DNA of 64,000 nucleotides from Lachnoclostridium sp. An118 (lineage in GTDB: Bacteria; Bacillota; Clostridia; Lachnospirales; Lachnospiraceae), in assembly GCF_002160985.1 (NCBI RefSeq), contig NZ_NFLQ01000010.1:50151-114150 (forward strand), in the 5' to 3' direction. The translations under genes were made by a program, and so were the position numbers. The notes below the pieces were generated by a model. It made no database searches and was not told the origin of the DNA. It was given only the letters and a program-made list of their open reading frames with translations. This document shows positions 25,871 to 33,833 of this stretch, one piece after another. Position 1 is the stretch's first letter; the number at the start of each line of letters is the position of its first letter.

Positions 25871-25918
25871 ATGGCGTCATATACAAATACAGAACCGAGG
25901 GAGGTGACGAGCATATGA
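25871..25918 (+). CDS. 15-codon coupling frame ahead of a small membrane gene
   Basis: GGGAGG lies 9 nt before an ATG opening MASYTNTEPREVTSI. Its TGA overlaps the next ATG (ATATGA), exactly as in the frame at 21352-21414. Confidence 0.35.
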   Translation: MASYTNTEPREVTSI

Positions 25919-26193
25919 GACGTGCAGGAAATATCTTTGAACAGGAAAGCTACCGAGGAACCGGAGTCCGCACCATGTCCGGTGTAACCATTACGCTGAT
26001 TGTCTGCTTCGTGCTTTCCGGACTGGCAGCTTTTAGTATCATTGCCAATTTTGGAGCAGTGACTGCGCGGATTGCCATTTTCATGGCTAATCTGTTGTCC
26101 TCCGGCTTTCCAATCCTGATTGTGATTGCAGTTGTTGTTTATTTTACCATGCGGCTGAAGTGGAAGCTGCGTAGGAACTTTTGGGGGTGGTGA
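25915..26193 (+). CDS. Small two-TM membrane protein A
   Basis: A 92-residue protein with two hydrophobic segments (about 24-46 and 53-78) and a basic C-terminus (MRLKWKLRRNFW). It is coupled to a short upstream frame and followed within 6 bp by another small membrane protein. Together they may form the membrane seat for the ATPases or for the YARHG protein. No family recognised. Confidence 0.55.
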   Translation: MRRAGNIFEQESYRGTGVRTMSGVTITLIVCFVLSGLAAFSIIANFGAVTARIAIFMANLLSSGFPILIVIAVVVYFTMRLKWKLRRNFWGW

Positions 26194-26198
26194 CACAC

Positions 26199-26417
26199 AT
26201 GGATTATCAGGCAATTACAGTATGGACCGTGATCAAACGGTTCCTGATCGGCTGGGCCATAGCAGGAGTGCTGCTGGTGGTGGTCAGCTGTATCAAATAT
26301 AAGGAGTTTATCGTTACGGCATTTGCTAATAATACCTGGGCATGGATCAATGCGGTCATGCCGATAGTGATTATGGTATTTGCCATCGGCTACATCATCA
26401 GATCTTTGTTTAGATAG
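26199..26417 (+). CDS. Small two-TM membrane protein B
   Basis: A 72-residue protein starting at the ATG that follows GGGGGTGG by 8 nt. Two hydrophobic segments cover about residues 13-30 and 43-66, ending in a short basic tail. It is paired with the previous gene; size and topology recall small holin- or channel-like components, but no motif supports a specific role. Confidence 0.55.
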   Translation: MDYQAITVWTVIKRFLIGWAIAGVLLVVVSCIKYKEFIVTAFANNTWAWINAVMPIVIMVFAIGYIIRSLFR

Positions 26418-26433
26418 AAGGGAGAATTGCACA

Positions 26434-26949
26434 ATGAATGCATCTGTAATGAATGGTAACTTTAATAGATATACAGGTTTTGACAAGGAGGAAAAGCATA
26501 TGGATATAATCAGAACCGAAAGATATAAGAACTATGGCCAGCTTGAGGATCAGGCAGCAGGCACTGTGGACGTAGAGGCATTTGTATTCAGAAATGGCGA
26601 AGTTGTACCTGCAAACCAGGCAGAGAATTCTACGACTCCTGTCATTAGGACTGCCAATGAGCCTAATTTTGGCCAGCTCGTGTCTCAGGCAAATGAAACT
26701 ATGGATGTAGAGACATTCGTATATCACAATGGAAGAATAGAACCTGCCATTCAGGCGGAGAACTCTACGAGTCCTGACATTTGGATAGACCATGAGCCTA
26801 ATTATGACCAGTTCGAAGACCAGACAAATGGAACTGCAGATGTTGAAGCGTTTGTATTCAGTAATTGTATGGTGGTGCCTGCAAGTCAGTCGCAGAATTC
26901 CAGCACCCCGGTAATCAATACGGCACCTGAGACGAACTATGCACGATAA
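26434..26949 (+). CDS. Protein of three 45-residue tandem repeats, next to the E2/E1 genes
   Basis: About 170 residues made almost wholly of three repeats plus a fragment of a fourth. Each follows the scheme [YF]xQ[LF]xxQ, then DVExFV[FY]xN, then PAxQxxNSxxPxI. Period 45 residues (135 bp); the protein ends NYAR inside the fourth. A second in-frame ATG at 26500 has a better site (AAGGAGG) and would start just before repeat 1. It lies 12 bp before the E2-like gene. It may be the substrate or modifier handled by the E2/E1/JAB proteins, but no C-terminal glycine is present and the repeat is shorter than ubiquitin. Confidence 0.55.
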   Translation: MNASVMNGNFNRYTGFDKEEKHMDIIRTERYKNYGQLEDQAAGTVDVEAFVFRNGEVVPANQAENSTTPVIRTANEPNFGQLVSQANETMDVETFVYHNGRIEPAIQAENSTSPDIWIDHEPNYDQFEDQTNGTADVEAFVFSNCMVVPASQSQNSSTPVINTAPETNYAR

Positions 26950-26961
26950 GGAGAGATGCAA

Positions 26962-27414
26962 ATGTACTGGTACGAAAAAGAGAATGGCGCTTTACTGCAG
27001 TTTGAAAAAGATGCTTTCCTGAAGTTTATGCGCGAGTATAATCATCCAAACATGAAGATGATGTTTAGTTATGACAACAAGCACAGATTCTGTGTGGATG
27101 TGACCCTGCCGGTTAAGCCGGCACCGGATCAGCGCTGGCGAACCTTTGTATTCCATGTGGTATACGAGCATGATCACCCGGGCAGAGATGCCGATGGCCT
27201 TTTTGGCGGCTCGATCAAAGTGTACCCTATGACAAAGCTGAAGCCGGGATTCCATCATCTTATCTCTGATTCCACGATGGGTCTTCCTTACATCTGTCAG
27301 GTAAGAACTACGGATCCTGCTTCCGTGAATGGCTATACGGCCATGACCAGAGTGCTTCGTTGGATTGATGTGTACTGTGTATGGGAAAAGACCGGTGTTG
27401 ACCGCGACAGATAA
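26962..27414 (+). CDS. Prokaryotic E2-like (ubiquitin-conjugating fold) protein
   Basis: About 150 residues. The pattern of a UBC fold is visible: central strands RTFVFHVVYEHDHPGR, then IKVYPMTKL, HHLISDSTMGLPYICQV and a C-terminal helix TAMTRVLRWIDVY. The candidate catalytic cysteine is in PYICQV (C112 from this start), a few residues after HH as in other bacterial E2-like proteins. AAGGAG is 8 nt before the ATG. It overlaps the JAB-E1 reading frame region (TAATG) directly downstream, which strongly supports the call. Confidence 0.6.
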   Translation: MYWYEKENGALLQFEKDAFLKFMREYNHPNMKMMFSYDNKHRFCVDVTLPVKPAPDQRWRTFVFHVVYEHDHPGRDADGLFGGSIKVYPMTKLKPGFHHLISDSTMGLPYICQVRTTDPASVNGYTAMTRVLRWIDVYCVWEKTGVDRDR

Positions 27415-27425
27415 TGGAGGTGTCT

Positions 27426-29432
27426 ATGTTTCAGAGTAAGGGAAAGTATCGTGTTTATATTACCTGCAATACCTATAGGGGGATGCTGCTCGAAGCGGGG
27501 CGGCACCCCGGCAACGAAAGCATTATCCAGATGCCGGGTATCCGCATCGGAAATGACTTCTTTTTTGACATGGTATCGGACAGCGGAATTAACGCCACAT
27601 ATACTCCAACAATGTGTGAGAAGGATCATGTCTATGCCGATCATTTGTCAACACGTCTCAGCGAATATTATGACTTCTCAAATGGTAGGCTGACAGTATC
27701 TCAAGTTCACAGACATCCGGATGGGTACCTGCATTTCAGCCCTGGTGATTATCCGGCCAACATCAAACTTGCACAGCAGTTTGGCGGGGTTGTAAACGGA
27801 CTCATCTTCATCGACCCTGAATTCCGGATTAAGTTCTGGTATATCGATGAGAATGGCAACGAGACAGAAGCAGAGTATGAAATCAATGATAAGGCAGTCA
27901 GAGCGGCCATGCCTCGTATTGATTTGCACAGACTTAAAGAAACTGTGGAACGCAATGAAGCCGCAAGAAGGGCGACCAAAAAAGCAGTGCGTAGAATGCT
28001 TGCATCAGCCGAAGATAAAGGATCAATGCGCACAAGATTGTCCAATTTGTTCAGAGGACACTCAGAGGAGGGAAAATGTATGGATAACAGAACAGCAAAT
28101 GCATTACAGACGGCAGCGGTATCGGCCGAAACAGAACCGGTTAAGGCCGAAACTGCAGAAGTTACTTTTGTGGACAATACCGCAGAGAAAGGAACATCTG
28201 AGGAAGCCTTCATGGACTTTGAAAAGATGCAGGAGGCGCTCAGACCATACACGGTTCTTATACCGGAAGAGTACCGGAAGCAGCGTTATGAGGGTGAACT
28301 TTGGGGCTATTACCACCCAGAGACCAAAACGTATAACATCATACAGGATGTGCTATACGATGCAAGAACAGATGCGAAGGCCTTGGGTATGGCGGTCAGA
28401 AAAGAGTACACAGAGAGAGAAGACGGTGACATTTCCGGTCAGTTTGGTCTTTCCATTGTCTGGAATGAAGAGCAGGCAGAAATCTCTGTCAGAGATAATT
28501 CCGGAGCAGAGATCAATATGGATTATTACTCCACACGCCAGGATGTATTTTCCAGAAACCAGGGAATTGTAGAGCAGGACAGAATGGCAGCAAAGCAGGC
28601 CATCATTTCCGGTACCGGATCCGGTGGTTTCAAGGTTGGCCTGGAACTGGTAAGGGCAGGGATTGGTTCTCTGATCGTAGCTGACAATGACATCCTTGCT
28701 TATCACAATGTCTGCCGTCACGAATGCGGTATCCACGATGTGGGTCGCTATAAGGTTGACTGTTTTAAGGAGAGAGCTGCTGACATCAATCCAAACTGCA
28801 GGGTTTATACCTTTAGGGATCTGATCCAGCACGTGGATCCTGCCGAACTTGAGAAGGTGATTTGGAAGGATTCCATTATCCTTTGCTGTGCTGATAATCG
28901 TCATTGCGGATATGTTTGTAACGAGCTGGCAGATAAATACGGCATTCCAATGATCGATGCAGGCTGTGGTCCGAGAGCCTCCACAGGAGAAGTGTTCTGG
29001 TACAAACCGAATTCCGGCATGGCATGCTACACCTGTGCCTATGGTGAGGATAAGGGTGTCGATTACACCAATCAGGTGGTGCGCAGACGTTTCTATGCGA
29101 CGGAGACAGAGCTTGAGAAGCTTCATTTCCAGCCGGGGATGTATCTGGATATTCAGCTTACTGCAATCTTTGAAGCAAAGCTGGCCATTGATCTTCTGAT
29201 GGAGAATGAGGAAGGATATGAGGCAAAGCTGCTTCCATACATCAATCAGTGTACGGTGCTACTAAATTATCCGATGGATCAGGATGTTAATCCGTACATG
29301 CATCTGTTTGGTACAGAGGCCGAGCGCAGGCCGTTTACCTGGAAGTCCGGACCGGCGCAGAAAAATGGATCCTGTTCCTATTGCGGAGCAGAGAAACCAT
29401 CTTCAGATATCAGATGTAATACTGTGGCATAA
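27426..29432 (+). CDS. JAB (JAMM) deubiquitinase-like and E1/ThiF fusion protein
   Basis: A 668-residue two-enzyme fusion. The N-terminal JAB domain shows HRHPDGYLHFSPGD near residues 95-108, matching the JAMM metal motif HxH...SxxD. The C-terminal half is a ThiF/E1 adenylation domain. Its nucleotide loop is ISGTGSGGFKVG (about 395), followed by VADND, RHECGIHDVGRYKV, then CCADNRHCGYVCNELAD. Cysteine pairs in ACYTCAYGED and SCSYCG suggest a zinc site. E1 activates and JAB removes ubiquitin-like modifiers; together with the E2 this is a minimal conjugation module. GGAGG is 5 nt before the start at 27426; a frame from 27414 overlaps the E2 stop. Confidence 0.8.
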   Translation: MFQSKGKYRVYITCNTYRGMLLEAGRHPGNESIIQMPGIRIGNDFFFDMVSDSGINATYTPTMCEKDHVYADHLSTRLSEYYDFSNGRLTVSQVHRHPDGYLHFSPGDYPANIKLAQQFGGVVNGLIFIDPEFRIKFWYIDENGNETEAEYEINDKAVRAAMPRIDLHRLKETVERNEAARRATKKAVRRMLASAEDKGSMRTRLSNLFRGHSEEGKCMDNRTANALQTAAVSAETEPVKAETAEVTFVDNTAEKGTSEEAFMDFEKMQEALRPYTVLIPEEYRKQRYEGELWGYYHPETKTYNIIQDVLYDARTDAKALGMAVRKEYTEREDGDISGQFGLSIVWNEEQAEISVRDNSGAEINMDYYSTRQDVFSRNQGIVEQDRMAAKQAIISGTGSGGFKVGLELVRAGIGSLIVADNDILAYHNVCRHECGIHDVGRYKVDCFKERAADINPNCRVYTFRDLIQHVDPAELEKVIWKDSIILCCADNRHCGYVCNELADKYGIPMIDAGCGPRASTGEVFWYKPNSGMACYTCAYGEDKGVDYTNQVVRRRFYATETELEKLHFQPGMYLDIQLTAIFEAKLAIDLLMENEEGYEAKLLPYINQCTVLLNYPMDQDVNPYMHLFGTEAERRPFTWKSGPAQKNGSCSYCGAEKPSSDIRCNTVA

Positions 29433-29480
29433 GTTTCAAACGTAGTTTCGGCAGGAACAAAAGCCGCCTGATGATGAAAT
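29432..29480 (+). promoter_or_regulatory. AGTTTCA...TGAAAT regulatory element 3
   Basis: AGTTTCA (29432-29438) begins at the stop codon of the E1 gene and TGAAAT lies at 29475-29480, giving nearly the same spacing as element 1. The next start codon is 50 nt further. Confidence 0.5.
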
Positions 29481-29529
29481 GAGCAGAAGAGTTTATCCTT
29501 AAATCATCAAAGGGCAGGAGGTATCTCTA

Positions 29530-30198
29530 ATGAGTTATGTACTGATTAATGGAAAACGATACTATAAAGATGATAGGACCGGAAGAACCACACTGGACAA
29601 TGTGTCTCAGGCGGAAGCTGATCGCAGGACCCAGAGAAATCAGGGGACAGCAAGGACAACCAGGACATATCGTCCGCAGACAGCAGCCGGAAACGGCAGG
29701 ACAACAGGTAATGCAGGCAATGTGATTCATACTACTGGCACGGCTGGTACAACTGTCCATGCAGGCTTTCCGTGGAAGGCTGTTATTGCCTGTGCTGTAA
29801 TTATCTTGTTTATCGGAGCATTTTTTTACAACCGTTCTCATGTATCTTCGGAAGAGCAGGCCATCACCAACTACATGAATGCTGAGGATACGGATTCAGA
29901 TGATGAAGCAACGACATCAGAAGAGGATTCGGCATCAGCACTTTATCTAATGCCGGATAGTGCGGATCGATACCTAGAGGTATCAGATATTAAAGGCTAC
30001 AGCCGCGATGAGATTCAGATGATTATCAATGAGATATATGCGAAGCATGGACGTGAGTTCCATACACAGGAGAATATTGACTATTTCAGTGCACAGGACT
30101 GGTATGAGCCGGTACTCGGTAAGTCCGATGAAGAAATCGCTAATGAATTTAATGCATATGAGAAGGCAAACGTTGAACTGTTATGCAAATATCGGTAG
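29530..30198 (+). CDS. Single-TM protein with C-terminal YARHG domain
   Basis: A 222-residue protein. The first 80 residues are hydrophilic (rich in T, G and R), a membrane segment spans about 81-100, an acidic linker follows, and the last 75 residues are a YARHG domain (DIKGYSRDEIQMIINEIYA, KHGREFHTQENIDYF). YARHG domains lie outside the membrane and bind peptidoglycan or partners. The N-terminus faces the cytoplasm. It probably links the cytoplasmic machinery to the cell envelope. GGCAGGAGG precedes the ATG. Confidence 0.7.
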   Translation: MSYVLINGKRYYKDDRTGRTTLDNVSQAEADRRTQRNQGTARTTRTYRPQTAAGNGRTTGNAGNVIHTTGTAGTTVHAGFPWKAVIACAVIILFIGAFFYNRSHVSSEEQAITNYMNAEDTDSDDEATTSEEDSASALYLMPDSADRYLEVSDIKGYSRDEIQMIINEIYAKHGREFHTQENIDYFSAQDWYEPVLGKSDEEIANEFNAYEKANVELLCKYR

Positions 30199-30240
30199 AT
30201 GCAGGAAATGGACTTATCAAAATGAAAGGGGGAATCTCAC

Positions 30241-31617
30241 GTGAGATATTCAGATAAAGACTGTATCGTAATTGGTTTCGATGAAGACCGTGTTCATTTG
30301 ACTTCTGTCATTTTGATGAGCGGTAAAAGTGGACTGAAGAAAATGATTCAGGGAATCAGCGGGAAAAAGGAGATGGAGATTTACCACATTAACTTTGCTG
30401 ATAAAACCTGTATGGAGACAGCACGTGTGAGCCTGCCGCAGGACATTCCGGCTGTAGATATGGTTATCGAATTCAAACCGGAGGAGGACGGTGGAACTGT
30501 AACGATTTGTAATACCAATCAGGTGTGGAGTTATACAGTGTTGGAAAAACCGCAGGAATCTGAGGAGAATCCGATGAAATCTGCAAGATCTTTGCCGCAG
30601 GCGAGTGAGAACAAGACAAATGCAGATAGTCTAAAATGCATTGTGGATAAAGATAAAGTTCGTGAACTTGAGCAGAAGAAGCAGACAAAAACGGTCTGGC
30701 CGGATGAATTGGCTGCGGAACTGAAGCGTGATATTTACGGGCAGGACGAAGCTATCAAAAAGATCAGTGAACTGATTTCAGCAAATCTTCGTAGAAAAAA
30801 GCCGGAGGTTGAGGTTATAGTTCTCTTTGGTCCGACCGGTGTTGGCAAAACAGAGGTTGGAAAAGCTCTTCCAGGAGCACTGGAGAAGCTGACAGGACAG
30901 GCTTATGGGTTCCACCAAATTGCCCTCAACGAGTTCATTGGCGAGCATTCGGTCAACAGATTTTTCGGATCCCCACCTTCCTATGTAGGCTATAAGGATC
31001 CTACAGTGTTTGAGCCTGTCCGCTCCAATCCATACCAGGTTTTCCTGCTGGACGAGATTGAGAAGGCAACGGATCGCATCTATACCGGGCTTATGGAATG
31101 CTTTTCCAGCGGTGTGGTTCACCTTGCGGACAATTCACCGGATATTGACCTGAGCCATGTGATCTTTGTTATCACCAGTAATATTCCGGTAGATATGAAG
31201 GCTTATGAAGAGGCGTCAGCATTCCGAAAGAAGGAGATTTGCAGAAACACTCTCGCTAAGGCATGCGGTCATCCGGAAATCGCCGGCAAGATTACGAACT
31301 GTCTGGCTTTCCGTGAGCTTCCTGCAGATGCGCTTACAGACATTGTCAGCAAATTTGTGGTGGAAGAGCTGCAGAATTACGAGATGGAACTTGAGCATAT
31401 GGACGAGGAACTGATGGTGCAACTGAAGGAACAGCATAGCAATTATGGCGCCAGGGGCGTCAGGGACGCTGTGAGAGAGGCAATCACAGCAGCAACTGTG
31501 TATGATCGTAATATTGGTCGATACAAAGGCCACAAGGTTTTACTGTCAGGTGATATCGAAAATATTGTTATAACGATTGTACCGGAGAAGGAGACAGTTC
31601 TTCCTGTCGGGGCCTGA
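30241..31617 (+). CDS. Clp/Hsp100-type AAA+ unfoldase (single AAA module)
   Basis: A 458-residue protein. The first 150 residues are not Clp-like and may bind a partner. The AAA_2 core has DIYGQDEAIKKI, Walker A GPTGVGKT (about 197-204), GSPPSYVGYKDP as pore-loop region and Walker B QVFLLDEIEKA (about 267-277). Sensor 1 is VIFVITSN and the C-terminal small domain contains NYGARGVRDAVREAI. A ClpP-type protease is encoded at 49808, but no IGF/IGL docking tripeptide was found. A decayed copy of its C-terminus is at 8648-8857. Confidence 0.82.
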   Translation: MRYSDKDCIVIGFDEDRVHLTSVILMSGKSGLKKMIQGISGKKEMEIYHINFADKTCMETARVSLPQDIPAVDMVIEFKPEEDGGTVTICNTNQVWSYTVLEKPQESEENPMKSARSLPQASENKTNADSLKCIVDKDKVRELEQKKQTKTVWPDELAAELKRDIYGQDEAIKKISELISANLRRKKPEVEVIVLFGPTGVGKTEVGKALPGALEKLTGQAYGFHQIALNEFIGEHSVNRFFGSPPSYVGYKDPTVFEPVRSNPYQVFLLDEIEKATDRIYTGLMECFSSGVVHLADNSPDIDLSHVIFVITSNIPVDMKAYEEASAFRKKEICRNTLAKACGHPEIAGKITNCLAFRELPADALTDIVSKFVVEELQNYEMELEHMDEELMVQLKEQHSNYGARGVRDAVREAITAATVYDRNIGRYKGHKVLLSGDIENIVITIVPEKETVLPVGA

Positions 31618-31644
31618 CAGTAGGCATGATTTGATCAGAAATGT

Positions 31645-31670
31645 GTTTCAAAGTTTGAAAGACAGTTTCA
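31645..31670 (+). promoter_or_regulatory. GTTTCA/TTGAAA/AGTTTCA regulatory element 4
   Basis: GTTTCA (31645-31650), TTGAAA and AGTTTCA (31664-31670) in tandem, about 28 nt after the unfoldase gene and 40 nt before the next ribosome binding site. Member of the recurring set. Confidence 0.4.
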
Positions 31671-31709
31671 GTGGGAAGGGAATCATGGTAAAGGAGGTGG
31701 AAAGCGACA

Positions 31710-31898
31710 ATAAATCCGAAAAAACGGCATAACAGCGAGTTCCGTTCTTGGGAAGGAGGTGATCAGAGTAAATCCCAGGACGGAGGTAACTATACAACTT
31801 TAGAAAACGGAGAGGCGGGCAGCATTTTGCAATGGTTCATAGGAAGATTCTATGATAAAATAAAGAAAGCTGTTAACAGCTTCTCTGTTAATCTTTAA
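31710..31898 (+). CDS. Possible 62-residue protein with a non-standard ATA start
   Basis: AAAGGAGGTGG lies 9 nt before an ATA codon that opens a 62-codon frame. An in-frame TAA just before the Shine-Dalgarno sequence rules out a longer form. The product is basic at first, then acidic, and ends with an amphipathic helix (LQWFIGRFYDKIKKAVNSF). The spacing is ideal for a start at ATA, a rare but real initiation codon. Alternatively the gene is a relic whose ATG was lost. Confidence 0.35.
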   Translation: MNPKKRHNSEFRSWEGGDQSKSQDGGNYTTLENGEAGSILQWFIGRFYDKIKKAVNSFSVNL

Positions 31899-31964
31899 TC
31901 ATAGCCCCTAAAGCAAACAGAAAGCAAGGGTTGATGTAAACTGTAGCATTATGAGGTGAAAATC

Positions 31965-32516
31965 ATGTATGAAGTGATTAAGAATAAAGGCAAATTGGTG
32001 AAGGCTTATCAGCTGGGAAGCGATAATACTGTGATAAAAGAACTGGTGCAGAATGGAAAGATCTGTGATCTTGGTGATGGCAGGTATGAAATTCATTCGC
32101 AGGAGGCAGTCAACGGAGCTGTCGGCGGAGAGAAAGCGATGGTCGGTGACTGGATCAAGCTGGACAGTACCGGCAGTCCATATCCCAATGATAAGGAATA
32201 CTTTGAGGCGAATCACAGACACATCGAAGGCGATACTTTTGAGCAGTTTCCGAAGCCTCTGTCAGCCTGGGATGCGAAGCTTGAGATGTGCCCAGAGGTA
32301 ATGTTTCTGGTAGAAAAGAAGGAACTGGTCATTGATAAGGCATCTTCAGACAGAAGATATACGGCGCAGCTATGGGGAACCACAGAGGCAGCAGCAGAGG
32401 ATGCAATGATCGTTTTCTACAGTATTTCTTATGATGATGCAGGCAATGTAACCGATTGTGACTGGAATTTCGTTGAGAGAGGTGAATTTAATAGAACATA
32501 CAGTGTGATTCGATAG
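31965..32516 (+). CDS. Uncharacterised 183-residue cytoplasmic protein
   Basis: A beta-rich N-terminal half: YEVIKNKGKLVKAYQLG, YEIHSQEAVNGAVGGEKA, then GDWIKLDSTGSPYPNDKEYF and NHRHIEG. This pattern recurs in small bacterial proteins of unknown role. The C-terminal half (KELVIDKASSDRRYTAQLW) is also beta-rich. The ATG at 31965 follows GAGGTGA by about 6 nt; a GTG at 31956 is less likely. It closes the more GC-rich core before the AT-rich TIR cassette. Confidence 0.5.
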   Translation: MYEVIKNKGKLVKAYQLGSDNTVIKELVQNGKICDLGDGRYEIHSQEAVNGAVGGEKAMVGDWIKLDSTGSPYPNDKEYFEANHRHIEGDTFEQFPKPLSAWDAKLEMCPEVMFLVEKKELVIDKASSDRRYTAQLWGTTEAAAEDAMIVFYSISYDDAGNVTDCDWNFVERGEFNRTYSVIR

Positions 32517-32642
32517 GTTAGGTTATTTTCACAAGGTTTAATGGATATAACAGCTAAAACTTTTCATATCAAAAAAGTATGTCGAAATTCAATAATTCAG
32601 GCAAATTAATGACACTACCATAGACTTGAAGGGGGGAAGTAC

Positions 32643-33833
32643 ATGAAATATACTGAATTAATACCTAATGTAAAGTGGAATTGTCCATCACACAATAACA
32701 GGAATGTTTTGGTAATATGTCATCCTCAACAAATTCCATTTTATCTTCCTAAACTAAAGGATTTTATTTGGGAACGCTTTACAAACATTACAATATGGCA
32801 GACTAATTTAGAAATTGCTGACAAGAATCAACTGCTGAAAGAAGTTGATCAGGTAGATGCAGTAATCTGCTTTGTAACAGAACTCCTGGTCTTAACATCA
32901 AATGTAATTGGAGATGATCTGATTCCGATAATAATAGAAAAAAAATATCCGTTTCTCCCAATTTTAGATGGCAAAAATTTGGAACAGATATTTGAACAGA
33001 AGTATGGGCATATACATTTTGTTAAGTATAATGAAAATCAAACGTTAAAATTTGATGCTATTGAAAAATTTATTAAAGGACTCCCGTTACATGAAAAAAG
33101 GAAAAATCAGTGGTTCGAACTCTCAAACAGGAATATGGAATCTTTTTCTCAGACATATTTTATCAGTTATAGGAAGGTTGATGGCAAATACATTGATTAT
33201 TTACAGCATAGAATTCACAAAGAATCATCTCTTGTAGATACAAAGTTGTGGTATGATGCCTATCTTGTGCCTGGGGAGAATTACGATAATAATTTGCTGA
33301 GAATTATTGATAAATGTTCTGCTGTGATATTAGTAATTACCCCACACTTATTGGAACCTAATAACTATGTGTTAAGGGTTGAAGTGCCATTTGCAAAAGA
33401 ATGTGGTAAGCCTATAATCGGTATTATGATGGAAGAAACCGATTTGAAGGTCATACGAGACTTATATGGAGTAGAAAAAATATATAGAATACAAAAATGG
33501 GATTCATTTACCGATATCTTATTTGATGCTGGAATTCCTGTTCCAGAGATAGATTCATATCCACGTCATCTTTATAGGCTTGCAACAGCATATATAGATG
33601 GCAATGATGTTGAATGTAATATGCAAATTGCATGCGGGTTGTTATATCAGGCTATACAATACAAATATCATGATGCGTATACAAAATTGATTGAAATTAA
33701 AACTGGAGAGTATGAGAAATCTGTAATGAATAGATATTTTCAAGCGAATCACTTGAAGGGGATAGAAGATAATTCAGAGTTGAATGATGACAACGGTGAA
33801 ATGTCTGAACGATTGTATAAAAAAAAAGGATGA
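32643..33833 (+). CDS. TIR-Sel1 effector, 5' part of a frame-split TIR-TPR gene
   Basis: Architecture as in the protein at 53492: an N-terminal TIR-like domain (residues about 15-150, NVLVICHPQQIPFYL) and a full TIR domain from TYFISYRKVDGKYIDYLQ (about 177), with KLWYDAYLVPGENYD, VILVITPHLL and YVLRVEVPFAKECG carrying the probable catalytic glutamate. A Sel1-like helical part follows (RLATAYIDGNDVE). The frame stops right after a run of nine A at 33819-33827, while the TPR half continues in another frame. The gene is clearly AT-rich compared with its neighbours. GAAGGGGGGAAG lies upstream. Confidence 0.75.
   Translation: MKYTELIPNVKWNCPSHNNRNVLVICHPQQIPFYLPKLKDFIWERFTNITIWQTNLEIADKNQLLKEVDQVDAVICFVTELLVLTSNVIGDDLIPIIIEKKYPFLPILDGKNLEQIFEQKYGHIHFVKYNENQTLKFDAIEKFIKGLPLHEKRKNQWFELSNRNMESFSQTYFISYRKVDGKYIDYLQHRIHKESSLVDTKLWYDAYLVPGENYDNNLLRIIDKCSAVILVITPHLLEPNNYVLRVEVPFAKECGKPIIGIMMEETDLKVIRDLYGVEKIYRIQKWDSFTDILFDAGIPVPEIDSYPRHLYRLATAYIDGNDVECNMQIACGLLYQAIQYKYHDAYTKLIEIKTGEYEKSVMNRYFQANHLKGIEDNSELNDDNGEMSERLYKKKG

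Noticed and set aside
27847..28572. 241-codon frame inside the JAB-E1 gene
   Set aside because: Same-strand shadow, rich in R, K and Q; the JAB-E1 frame carries all motifs.
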